Shown here: positions 1 through 7,051 of the stretch, in pieces
How positions within the stretch are numbered: the first letter of the stretch is position 1
Layout: each line of letters starts with the position of its first letter
DNA from: Streptococcaceae bacterium
GTDB lineage: Bacteria; Bacillota; Bacilli; Lactobacillales; Streptococcaceae
DNA length: 11,748 nt
Direction of reading: 5' to 3'
Assembly (NCBI GenBank): GCA_009779335.1
Contig: WREM01000018.1
Coordinates: 1-11,748, forward strand
Made by a program: the position numbers and the translations under genes
Notes under the pieces: model-generated
The model's database searches: none
What the model was told of the DNA's origin: nothing
What the model saw: the letters and a program-made list of their open reading frames with translations, nothing else

Positions 1-1962
1 ATAGTCTAAAAATTCAGCGTTAATCTCTGTGATGAATCTACTCGGTTTATTATAGCTTGATTTTCCGTACATGAGGCGATAATTGGCATTAGTAAGATAT
101 AGCATTTTTTCTGCACGAGTGATACCCACATAGGCCAAGCGTCGCTCTTCTTCCAATTCATCGGGATTCTGAGCAGCACGAGTAAGGGGAAAGATGTTTT
201 CTTCCATTCCAATAAGAAAAACAACGGGATATTCTAGTCCTTTGGCTGCGTGTAGGGTCATCATAGTGACTTTATCTGATTCTTCACTGTATTCGTCTGT
301 ATCTGTAAGTAAACTGACCTCATTCAAAAATCGGCTCAGCTTATCAATTCCAGTTTCTTGGATAGGTTGACCTGTCTCTTCATCCAAAGGAATTTCACTA
401 TACTCATCAAAGTTCTTGGTTACAGACAGGAATTCCTCTATGTTTTCAATTCGAGTCTGTCCTTCGATGTTATTAAGCATTTCCAAGGCTTTCAAGTATC
501 CGGTCTTGGACAGAACTTCCTCAACTAATTCAGTAATGGTATATTCTTCTACCTGATGTCTGAGCAGGTCAAAGACTAAGCCTAGGTTATAAATTTCTCC
601 ACTTGCCTTTCCTTTAATTTCTGATAAAGTAACGTCAAGTGTTGATTCAGCCAGAGATTTATTTTGCTGACTGGCAAAATTTCTTAATTTTTCTAGTGCT
701 CCCGGGCCTACTCCTCGCTTTGGTTCATTGACAATACGTTCAAAACTCAGATTGTCTTGAGGGTTGGCGATGACATTCAGATAAGCGATAACATCACGAA
801 TCTCTTTGCGTGAGTAGAATTTTGTCCCTGCGACAAGTGCGTAGGGAATGCTTGATTTGAGAAAAGCTTCTTCAATAGTACGAGATTGGGCATTGGTACG
901 ATAGAGAACAGCGAAGTCATTATATTTATGGCCTTGACTGATTTTTTCGGCGATGGTCGAAGCGACAAAGACTGCTTCATCTGCTTCATCATTTGCACGA
1001 TAATAAAGAATATTATTGCCTTGCTCATTCTGTGTCCAGAGATTTTTGGGACGACGGTTGAAATTTTTTTCAATGATACCATTAGCAGCGTTCAAAATGG
1101 TCTGTGTCGAACGATAATTCTCTTCAAGTAAAATAACTTTAGCATCGGGATAATCATCCTCAAAATCAAGGATATTTTGCATATCTGCACCACGCCAACC
1201 ATAGATAGATTGGTCTGCATCTCCTACCACACAAATATTTTTAAAACGTGAGGCAAGGAGCTTAACCAGTTGATATTGAGCATGATTGGTATCTTGATAT
1301 TCATCAACATGGATATATTGAAATTTTCCTTGATAATATGCCAAAACATCAGGGCTCTTATCGAAGAGTTTGATTGTTAGCATGATTAAATCATCGAAAT
1401 CCATAGCTTCTGACTTGCGTAGCTCAGACTGATAGATTTTGTAGGCAAAAGCAGTCATCTTTTCATAGGGATTAAATTCATTGACTTGGCTGTCATAAGC
1501 TTCATCATCTAAAAGATTATTTTTGGCATTTGAGATGATATTCAGTATGGTCTTTGCATCGAATTTCTTCGGATCAACATTTGCTTCTTTAAGGATGCGT
1601 TTCATTAGTGTACGCTGTTCACCGGGATCTAATATAGTGAAATTACGACGATAGCCGATGTGGTCTGCATCTCGACGTAGAATACGCACACACATGGAGT
1701 GAAAGGTCGCAATCAATGTATCTTGAGCAAGTGGGGTTAAATTTAATGCACGTTCTCTCATTTCCTTTGCTGCCTTATTGGTAAAGGTAATTGCAAGGAT
1801 ATTCCAAGGATTAATCATTTTTTCATCAATTAAATAGGCGATACGATGAGTTAATACTCGTGTTTTCCCGGAACCTGCTCCTGCCATAATCAAAAGTGGC
1901 CCCTCAGTCGCCTGAACAGCCTCTGCTTGCTTATCATTCATTCCTTGTAAAAGTGGATTCAT
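1..1962 (-). CDS. pcrA: ATP-dependent DNA helicase PcrA (UvrD/Rep family), C-terminus cut by window edge
   Basis: This encodes a superfamily 1A 3'-5' DNA helicase, the Gram-positive counterpart of UvrD, which acts in the cytoplasm in repair, removal of recombinase from DNA and rolling-circle plasmid replication. I translated it by hand: 654 codons are open without a stop from ATG at 1962 to base 1. Visible motifs, in order, are a Q-motif-like start (NDKQAEAV), Walker A AGAGSGKT (27-34), motif Ia ITFTNKAAKEM (about 58-68), motif II VDEYQDTN (219-226), motif III GDADQSIYGWRG (247-258), NYRST (282-286), motif V TLHAAKGLE (569-577) and motif VI RRLAYVGITRAE (about 606-617). PcrA proteins are usually about 720-770 residues, so roughly 80-110 C-terminal residues lie outside the window. 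The gene has its own promoter just behind the srtA terminator. The Shine-Dalgarno is weak (GAGAAAG close to the ATG). The start is supported by the normal distance to the Q motif. Confidence 0.96.
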   Translation of the reverse strand, partial: MNPLLQGMNDKQAEAVQATEGPLLIMAGAGSGKTRVLTHRIAYLIDEKMINPWNILAITFTNKAAKEMRERALNLTPLAQDTLIATFHSMCVRILRRDADHIGYRRNFTILDPGEQRTLMKRILKEANVDPKKFDAKTILNIISNAKNNLLDDEAYDSQVNEFNPYEKMTAFAYKIYQSELRKSEAMDFDDLIMLTIKLFDKSPDVLAYYQGKFQYIHVDEYQDTNHAQYQLVKLLASRFKNICVVGDADQSIYGWRGADMQNILDFEDDYPDAKVILLEENYRSTQTILNAANGIIEKNFNRRPKNLWTQNEQGNNILYYRANDEADEAVFVASTIAEKISQGHKYNDFAVLYRTNAQSRTIEEAFLKSSIPYALVAGTKFYSRKEIRDVIAYLNVIANPQDNLSFERIVNEPKRGVGPGALEKLRNFASQQNKSLAESTLDVTLSEIKGKASGEIYNLGLVFDLLRHQVEEYTITELVEEVLSKTGYLKALEMLNNIEGQTRIENIEEFLSVTKNFDEYSEIPLDEETGQPIQETGIDKLSRFLNEVSLLTDTDEYSEESDKVTMMTLHAAKGLEYPVVFLIGMEENIFPLTRAAQNPDELEEERRLAYVGITRAEKMLYLTNANYRLMYGKSSYNKPSRFITEINAEFLDY

Positions 1963-1992
1963 ACTTTCTCGATTCTTATATACTTTCACCCT

Positions 1993-2021
1993 ATTATATC
2001 AAATAAAAAAAGCAGAGTCAT
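1993..2021 (-). promoter_or_regulatory. Predicted pcrA promoter overlapping the upstream terminator
   Basis: Read on the minus strand, a perfect TATAAT lies at 1998-1993. At 17-base spacing, 2021-2016 reads ATGACT, which keeps the TGAC core of a -35 element (4 of 6 matches). The predicted transcript start is near 1986, giving a leader of about 24 bases before the pcrA ATG. The -35 sits inside the stem of the srtA terminator hairpin. The -10 is seen directly; its use as a promoter is inferred. Confidence 0.6.
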
Positions 2022-2030
2022 GACTCTACT
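2002..2030 (-). terminator. Rho-independent terminator after srtA
   Basis: On the minus strand, 2030-2011 reads AGTAGAGTCATGACTCTGCT, a near-perfect inverted repeat with one T-G wobble whose centre forms a short loop. It is followed by a run of T residues with one A (2010-2002). It starts 10 bases after the srtA stop codon, so it should end the gyrA-apbE-srtA transcript. Confidence 0.85.
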
Positions 2031-2039
2031 TTTAATTCT

Positions 2040-2921
2040 TTAATCTTCTTTGTCTTTTTTCTTATTTCTCATTCTATGAGCGATAGCAGATAGGATCCAT
2101 AAGGCAATTAATCCTGCAAGCACCCAGTAGAGCCATGTAGGGAAGAGTCCTGAGGCATTTTGTTTGATGACTTCTGGTGTGGTTACTTTCTGGAAGGCTT
2201 TCTTTTGACTGTCCGTCATGTCAGAGAATTTCATTTGACCTGTCAACTCACCTTGCACGATAATACGTTGAATAGCTTCAGGGTCAGCACAGGTTACAAG
2301 AGTCACCATTTTCTTGCCGGGAACATCATCAATAACTTCTACATGATTGGGGGTAACAATCTTTTTGCTTGTGATTTTGTATTGATAGACATTTTCACGG
2401 TCTGTCAGATAAATCATCATACCGTCTTTGGCATGCTCAAGCGGTGTGAATAGGAGAGACAAGTCGGCATCGTAACCTGTAACATTATGGCTGGCTAGTG
2501 CATAGTTCCCTTGTCCCATAACTTGATTGGCTTTCATGGTACCTGCCCCATATTGAAGCTGTCCACTGTCTAAACCAAGAAATATAGGAAGATTCATATT
2601 CAAATCAGGAATGGCAATGGCCCCAATAACAGGAAATGCTGTTGGAGAGAATTGCTGATTCAAGACATTTTGTACATTGACGGGAGTGACTGAACCAAAA
2701 TTAAAGTTTCCCTCTTTGGTCGCCTTATTTTCCACGATTTGTTCACGTGTAACGTTAGCAATCTGATATTTATTGCTGGTATTTGCAATAAGCATATTAC
2801 GAACACCCTTGTTAAACATGAGAAAGAGGCTGATTACGATAAGTAAGACAAATATGATATTTGAAATAACATAGCGTAGATTTCCTTTTTTCTTCTTCTT
2901 GGCTTTATTTTCTTCTTCCAT
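2040..2921 (-). CDS. srtA: Class A sortase (LPXTG-type transpeptidase) with an extra C-terminal membrane segment
   Basis: This is a membrane-bound cysteine transpeptidase that cleaves the LPXTG sorting signal of exported proteins and links them to peptidoglycan precursor. The 293-residue protein has a Lys-rich N-terminal tail, a transmembrane segment at about 17-36, then the extracellular sortase domain. The catalytic residues are His145 (in LASHNV), Cys211 (in TLVTCAD) and Arg219 (in QRIIVQGEL). The His-to-Cys and Cys-to-Arg distances (66 and 8) match what I recall for streptococcal SrtA. The protein is about 40 residues longer than typical streptococcal SrtA because of a tail carrying a second hydrophobic segment (about 262-282) and a basic end (HRMRNKKKDKED). 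The ATG lies 2 bases after the apbE stop and the Shine-Dalgarno GAAAGGA sits inside the end of apbE, implying coupled translation. It is the last gene of the gyrA operon. Class A is judged from the motif context and the gyrA linkage. Confidence 0.93.
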   Translation of the reverse strand: MEEENKAKKKKKGNLRYVISNIIFVLLIVISLFLMFNKGVRNMLIANTSNKYQIANVTREQIVENKATKEGNFNFGSVTPVNVQNVLNQQFSPTAFPVIGAIAIPDLNMNLPIFLGLDSGQLQYGAGTMKANQVMGQGNYALASHNVTGYDADLSLLFTPLEHAKDGMMIYLTDRENVYQYKITSKKIVTPNHVEVIDDVPGKKMVTLVTCADPEAIQRIIVQGELTGQMKFSDMTDSQKKAFQKVTTPEVIKQNASGLFPTWLYWVLAGLIALWILSAIAHRMRNKKKDKED

Positions 2922-2923
2922 TT

Positions 2924-3994
2924 TTATCCTTTCAAGTCGTCGATATTGGCGATGGTATATGATTTGTTTGTTAGGTTAAATTTATCTTTTAGGCCGGGGG
3001 TAATATAGACTTTGTTATTCTTATCGATGAAAACTGCTTGCACATTTTTCATACCAGAAATATATTCATATCCCTTCTTAGTGCCCATAGCATAAATCAT
3101 TGTAGAAAGTCCATCTCCGTTTGTGGCATCTTCACCATCAATGACTAATGTAACACTGGCAATGTCATTGTCAAAGGGATAACCTGTCTTGGGATTGAGA
3201 ATATGGGAATATTTATGCCCATTGACATCCAGATACCGTTCATAGATACCCGAAGTGTTAATGTGTTCATTGGCTGCCTGTATAATCCCTAGTTCAGATT
3301 TCTCTGGATCATTAGGGTCTTTAATTCCGATTTTCCAATCTTCATTGGCTCCACGTGGAGAATGCCCCATGACATAGATAGAGCTTGAACCTAGATTAAC
3401 AATGGCTGTAGTTACACCCTGAGATTTGAGATAATCGACCATTTTCATGGCGACGAACCCCTTAGTAATAGACCCCATATCAAGTTGTATTCCTTTTTTC
3501 TTTAAGAAAATGGAATGGTCTTTATCGTTAAATTCAATCTGTTTATAGTCTATCAATGGAAGAGCATTATTAATTTCTGATTGACTAGGCTTTCTGGCAT
3601 CAGGAAATCCGATTCGCCAAAGACTAGTCAATGGGCCAATGGTAATGTCGTATCCCTTATTGGTTGAAGAATAGTTGTATCCTTCTTTGATAAGCTGATA
3701 GATGTTTTCATTGACAACTACTGCTTTCACTCCTGCCGATTCATTGATGGCATCGATTTGAGATCCTTTTTGGTCAACGGTTGCCCAATCATTGTATTGC
3801 TGAGCGATTTTCAGGGAATCTGCAGTTGCATTTTCTTTGCCCTTGTCATAGACCGTAACTTGAACAAAGGTTCCCATGGTCGTTACATCTTTTTTGATGG
3901 GATCACTCAGCAGATTGCGTGTGTCTTGATTAGAACAAGCAGTAAGACCTAAAAGTCCTATTGCTGTTGCTAGTATAATAAGAATTTTTCTCAT
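2924..3994 (-). CDS. apbE: FAD:protein FMN transferase, ApbE-like lipoprotein
   Basis: ApbE enzymes move FMN from FAD onto a Ser/Thr of exported or membrane proteins (Mg-dependent), often electron-transfer proteins. This 356-residue protein begins with a lipoprotein signal peptide (MRKILIILATAIGLLGLTAC; lipobox LTAC, lipidated Cys20), so it should be anchored outside the membrane. ApbE features include TTMGTFVQVTVY (38-49), GYDITIGPLTSLW (114-126), LDMGSITKGFVA (171-182), the NLG turn (200-202), SHILNPKTGYPF (263-274) and DGLSTMIYAMG (294-304), which holds the expected metal-site Asp/Thr. The usual Gly-Gly after NL is here Gly-Ser-Ser. The start at 3994 is preferred over an in-frame ATG at 4048 because it puts the signal peptide at the N-terminus and avoids overlap with gyrA. 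The gap to the gyrA stop is 4 bases and only a weak GAAGAA precedes the ATG, suggesting translational coupling. Its substrate is not encoded in this window. Confidence 0.92.
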   Translation of the reverse strand: MRKILIILATAIGLLGLTACSNQDTRNLLSDPIKKDVTTMGTFVQVTVYDKGKENATADSLKIAQQYNDWATVDQKGSQIDAINESAGVKAVVVNENIYQLIKEGYNYSSTNKGYDITIGPLTSLWRIGFPDARKPSQSEINNALPLIDYKQIEFNDKDHSIFLKKKGIQLDMGSITKGFVAMKMVDYLKSQGVTTAIVNLGSSSIYVMGHSPRGANEDWKIGIKDPNDPEKSELGIIQAANEHINTSGIYERYLDVNGHKYSHILNPKTGYPFDNDIASVTLVIDGEDATNGDGLSTMIYAMGTKKGYEYISGMKNVQAVFIDKNNKVYITPGLKDKFNLTNKSYTIANIDDLKG

Positions 3995-3998
3995 TTTT

Positions 3999-6485
3999 TT
4001 ATTCTTCGTTTGCTTCTGTTTGTTCAGGGGTTTCAGTAGCTTCAGCACTTACTTCATCAGCATCAGATACAGCTTCGACAAGTGCAAAGGTCACGATTTG
4101 AGCTGAATCATCTAAACGCATGACTTTGACTCCTTGAGTGGCACGTCCTGTTTGAGAAATGTTAGTAACATTTGTACGGATAACAACACCTGTATCTGTA
4201 ATAACCATAATGTCCTCATCACCAGAAATTGCTGTTAATCCAGCTAGTTTACCTGTTTTTTCAGTCACATTCATGACTTTTGAACCTTTCCCCCCACGCC
4301 CTTTAACAGGATATTCAGTGGCTGAGGTACGTTTTCCAAGTCCTTTTTCTGAGATAACAAGCACTTCTTGGCTATCATTAACTCTTGAAGTTCCAACGAC
4401 ATAATCTTCTTCACGAAGGTTAACACCCTTAACACCAGTCGCTCCACGTCCCATGTCACGAACCAAGGACTCTTCAAAGCGGACAAAGAATCCATTATGT
4501 GTTCCGATAATGATTTGCTCATTGCCTTCAGTTAAGAGAACATTGATGAGTTCATCGCCATCACGGAGCTTAAGTGCCTTAAGTCCATTGGTACGGATAT
4601 TGGAGAATTGTCCTGTATTGGTACGCTTAACGACACCCATACGAGTAGTGAAGAATAGGAAACGTTCTTGATCTGAAGCAGAGACATTGATGATGGTTTG
4701 GATTTTTTCATTATCATCAAGTTTTAGAAGATTGACAATAGGTAATCCCTTGGCTGTACGACTATATTCAGGGATTTCATATCCCTTCATACGATAGACA
4801 CGTCCTGTATTAGTAAAGAAGAGTAGATGATCATGTGTACTTGTGGAAACGAGATGTTGGACGAAGTCGTCGTCTGTCATATTCATCCCTTGGACACCAC
4901 GACCACCACGTTTTTGAGCACGGAACTCATCATTTGACAAACGTTTGATGTAACCTTTGTTTGATAAAGTAATGAGTACATCTTCTTCTTCAATCAAATC
5001 TTCATCTTCAAGAGAAAGTACTTCACCAACTAAAAGCTCAGTACGACGTTTATCTGCATATTTGCGTTTGACCTCTGCCAGCTCTTCACGAATGATAGCC
5101 ACGACACGTTCAGGCTTAGCCAAGATGTCAGTCAAGTCAGCAATAAGTGCTACAAGTTCTTGATATTCATCCTCAATCTTGTCACGTTCTAATCCTGTCA
5201 AACGACGAAGACGCATATCAAGAATGGCTTGTGATTGCTTCTCAGATAAATCAAATTCATCCATCATCGCCTTTTGAGCAACAGCATCAGTTTGAGACTC
5301 ACGAATAATCTTAATCATACGATCAATGTTATCAAGAGCGATACGCAGACCTTCTAAGATATGAGCACGAGCTTCCGCACGTTCTTTATCAAAGGTAGTT
5401 CGACGAGTCACTACTATTTTTTGATGTTCGATATAGTTAGAGAGTATTTCTCTTAAGGAAAGTATTTTCGGTGTTCCATTTTCAATGGCAAGCATATTGA
5501 AACCGAAGTTGGTTTGAAGCTGAGTCATCTTGAAAAGGTTATTGAGAATAACACTTGCTGAGGCGTCACGACGTACTTCTACGACAAAACGAACCCCTTC
5601 ACGTGAAGATTCATCACGACAGGCAGTAATTCCGTCAATACGCTTTTCTTGAGCAAGTCGAACGATATGTTCAAAAACCTTACTCTTATTGACCATATAA
5701 GGAAACTCAGTAACAACGATACGCTCTTTCCCACCTGAGAGTTCTTCAATCTCAGTCTTGGCACGCAAGGTAATAGAACCTTTACCTGTTTCATAAGCCT
5801 TATGAATACCAGAACGTCCCATGACGAGAGCACCAGTAGGGAAGTCAGGTCCGGGTAGAACTTCCATGAGATCACGAGTAGTTGCTTGAGGATTTTCCAT
5901 GAGCATATCTACAGCATCAATGGTTTCTCCCAAGTTATGTGGAGGGATATTTGTTGCCATACCGACAGCAATACCCGTTGTTCCATTAACTAATAAGTTA
6001 GGGAAACGTGCAGGAAGAACGACAGGTTCACGTTCAGTTCCATCATAGTTATCTGCAAAATCAACAGTATTCTTATTGATGTCTCGAAGCATTTCGAGGG
6101 CAATCTTACTCATACGTGCTTCTGTATAACGCTGTGCCGCTGCTCCATCTCCATCCATAGAACCAAAGTTTCCATGTCCATCGACAAGCATATGACGATA
6201 AGACCACCATTGAGCCATACGAACCATAGCTTCATAGATAGAGCTGTCTCCATGTGGGTGATATTTACCCATGACATCCCCAGTAATACGGGCAGACTTC
6301 TTATGTGGCTTATCAGGTGTATTTCCTAATTCATTCATCCCGTATAAAATACGACGATGTACAGGCTTGAGTCCGTCACGAACATCAGGTAAGGCACGAG
6401 CCACGATAACTGACATGGCATAGTCTCGGAAACTTGTCTTCATCTCTTGTGTCAGATTGACGGTTACAACATTTTTGTCTTCCAT
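3999..6485 (-). CDS. gyrA: DNA gyrase subunit A
   Basis: This is the breakage-reunion subunit of DNA gyrase (A2B2 with GyrB), which introduces negative supercoils. The 828-residue length is normal. The N-terminal winged-helix region carries the quinolone-resistance-determining stretch HPHGDSSIYEAM (76-87), with Ser81 and Glu85, followed by catalytic Tyr120 in AAAQRYTEARM. A coiled-coil tower region (about 360-480) follows, then a six-repeat-type C-terminal beta-pinwheel. The GyrA box QKRGGRG (524-530) separates it from ParC of topoisomerase IV. The C-terminal tail is short and acidic (Glu/Asp/Ala/Thr-rich). The start ATG has a strong GGAGG at 6494-6490, 4 bases upstream. The gene is first in a gyrA-apbE-srtA operon behind its own promoter. 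gyrB is not in the window, as expected where the two gyrase genes are unlinked. Confidence 0.98.
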   Translation of the reverse strand: MEDKNVVTVNLTQEMKTSFRDYAMSVIVARALPDVRDGLKPVHRRILYGMNELGNTPDKPHKKSARITGDVMGKYHPHGDSSIYEAMVRMAQWWSYRHMLVDGHGNFGSMDGDGAAAQRYTEARMSKIALEMLRDINKNTVDFADNYDGTEREPVVLPARFPNLLVNGTTGIAVGMATNIPPHNLGETIDAVDMLMENPQATTRDLMEVLPGPDFPTGALVMGRSGIHKAYETGKGSITLRAKTEIEELSGGKERIVVTEFPYMVNKSKVFEHIVRLAQEKRIDGITACRDESSREGVRFVVEVRRDASASVILNNLFKMTQLQTNFGFNMLAIENGTPKILSLREILSNYIEHQKIVVTRRTTFDKERAEARAHILEGLRIALDNIDRMIKIIRESQTDAVAQKAMMDEFDLSEKQSQAILDMRLRRLTGLERDKIEDEYQELVALIADLTDILAKPERVVAIIREELAEVKRKYADKRRTELLVGEVLSLEDEDLIEEEDVLITLSNKGYIKRLSNDEFRAQKRGGRGVQGMNMTDDDFVQHLVSTSTHDHLLFFTNTGRVYRMKGYEIPEYSRTAKGLPIVNLLKLDDNEKIQTIINVSASDQERFLFFTTRMGVVKRTNTGQFSNIRTNGLKALKLRDGDELINVLLTEGNEQIIIGTHNGFFVRFEESLVRDMGRGATGVKGVNLREEDYVVGTSRVNDSQEVLVISEKGLGKRTSATEYPVKGRGGKGSKVMNVTEKTGKLAGLTAISGDEDIMVITDTGVVIRTNVTNISQTGRATQGVKVMRLDDSAQIVTFALVEAVSDADEVSAEATETPEQTEANEE

Positions 6486-6489
6486 AATT

Positions 6490-6494
6490 CCTCC
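6490..6494 (-). promoter_or_regulatory. Ribosome binding site of gyrA
   Basis: A full GGAGG core, read on the minus strand, stands 4 bases before the gyrA ATG. It is the strongest Shine-Dalgarno in the window and fixes the start at 6485. Confidence 0.85.
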
Positions 6495-6551
6495 GAAATG
6501 GATTGCTTTAACCTATTTTTTATTGGCTAAAATATCCAAATAATTACTCTA

Positions 6552-6580
6552 ATTATAGCATAAAACAAGGAATTTTTCAG
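6552..6580 (-). promoter_or_regulatory. Predicted gyrA-apbE-srtA promoter (extended -10)
   Basis: On the minus strand, 6560-6552 reads TGCTATAAT, a perfect -10 with the TGn extension. CTGAAA at 6580-6575 is a fair -35 (4 of 6) at 17-base spacing. The predicted start near 6545 gives a leader of about 60 bases before gyrA. It lies 10 bases beyond the T-run of the preceding gene's terminator, so gyrA should be transcribed independently of the lepA operon. Confidence 0.75.
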
Positions 6581-6590
6581 GGTTTTTGAT

Positions 6591-6616
6591 ATAAAAAAGA
6601 GCTTAAATTCAAGCTC
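6591..6616 (-). terminator. Rho-independent terminator after the VOC gene
   Basis: On the minus strand, 6616-6599 reads GAGCTTGAATTTAAGCTC, with six perfect stem pairs (GAGCTT/AAGCTC) and a further G-T and A-T pair possible. It is followed by six T residues at 6598-6593. It starts 9 bases after the stop codon at 6626 and ends the lepA-permease-VOC unit. Confidence 0.88.
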
Positions 6617-6625
6617 TTCATTTCA

Positions 6626-7039
6626 TTATTTCCATACAGGTTGCCATGTGATTCCAAATTTATCGGTTACCCATGCACATTTGCGGATAGGTCCCATTGA
6701 ATCAGGTCCCATCAGTACTTCTCCTTCTTTTGAGAAGGCATTGAATAAGAGGTCAAACTCTTCTTCTGTCTGACAGTCGATGAGAAATGAGCTGGCCCAG
6801 CTGAATTCAGGAGCAGGATGAGCCTTATCCATATCTAGCAGGATAAAGTTTTGCCCCAGAATAGAAATTGAGCCCTGCATGATGCGAGTTTTATCTTCGT
6901 CATCGAGGTGGTCAAAAGCTCCAGTTTCTCCATAGCTGACTGTGAGTAAAGTTTTGGTATCAGGTAATACCTTTGTGTAGTGTTTCATTGCTTCTTTAGC
7001 TTGACCGTTAAAAGTCAAGAATGGTGTGATTTTAGACAT
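6626..7039 (-). CDS. PhnB-like VOC-fold protein (glyoxalase/bleomycin-resistance superfamily), substrate unknown
   Basis: This is a 137-residue cytosolic protein of the PhnB-like branch of the vicinal oxygen chelate superfamily (the group often mislabelled 3-demethylubiquinone-9 3-methyltransferase). The family hallmarks are the opening SKITPFLTFNGQAKEAMKHY (2-21), with a helix placed to pair with a partner motif, and the ending KCAWVTDKFGITWQPVW (120-136), the conserved (C/G)W-x-x-D-(K/R)-(F/Y)-G-x-x-W signature. The beta-alpha-beta-beta-beta fold is plausible in both halves. Members bind metals or small ligands, but no reaction can be read from this sequence, and methyltransferase activity is not supported. 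The ATG is preceded by AAAGGA, which begins right at the stop codon of the upstream permease gene 12 bases away, so the two are very likely cotranscribed and translationally coupled. A terminator follows it. Confidence 0.85.
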   Translation of the reverse strand: MSKITPFLTFNGQAKEAMKHYTKVLPDTKTLLTVSYGETGAFDHLDDEDKTRIMQGSISILGQNFILLDMDKAHPAPEFSWASSFLIDCQTEEEFDLLFNAFSKEGEVLMGPDSMGPIRKCAWVTDKFGITWQPVWK

Positions 7040-7051
7040 AATTTTTTCCTT

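Noticed and set aside
1..1962. Possible frameshifted or broken pcrA, because only short frames close within this stretch
   Set aside because: Hand translation on the minus strand from 1962 gives one continuous frame of 654 codons with all helicase motifs in order. It simply has no stop because the gene runs off the window edge.
2011..2030. Palindrome AGAGTCATGACTCT as a protein-binding operator for pcrA
   Set aside because: The adjoining T-run and its position right after the srtA stop are explained by a terminator. Nothing else points to a regulator site.
2160..2453. Plus-strand open frame of 97 codons antisense to srtA, and similar plus-strand frames opposite gyrA, lepA and pcrA
   Set aside because: All overlap well-supported minus-strand genes, lack ribosome sites and family features, and are codon-bias shadows.
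2924..4048. Longer apbE reading from an ATG at 4048
   Set aside because: It would overlap the gyrA 3' end by 50 bases and bury the lipoprotein signal peptide behind 18 polar, basic residues. The ATG at 3994 gives a textbook signal with lipobox LTAC.
3999..6485. Topoisomerase IV subunit ParC instead of GyrA
   Set aside because: The intact GyrA box QKRGGRG at 524-530 and a full C-terminal pinwheel identify gyrase.
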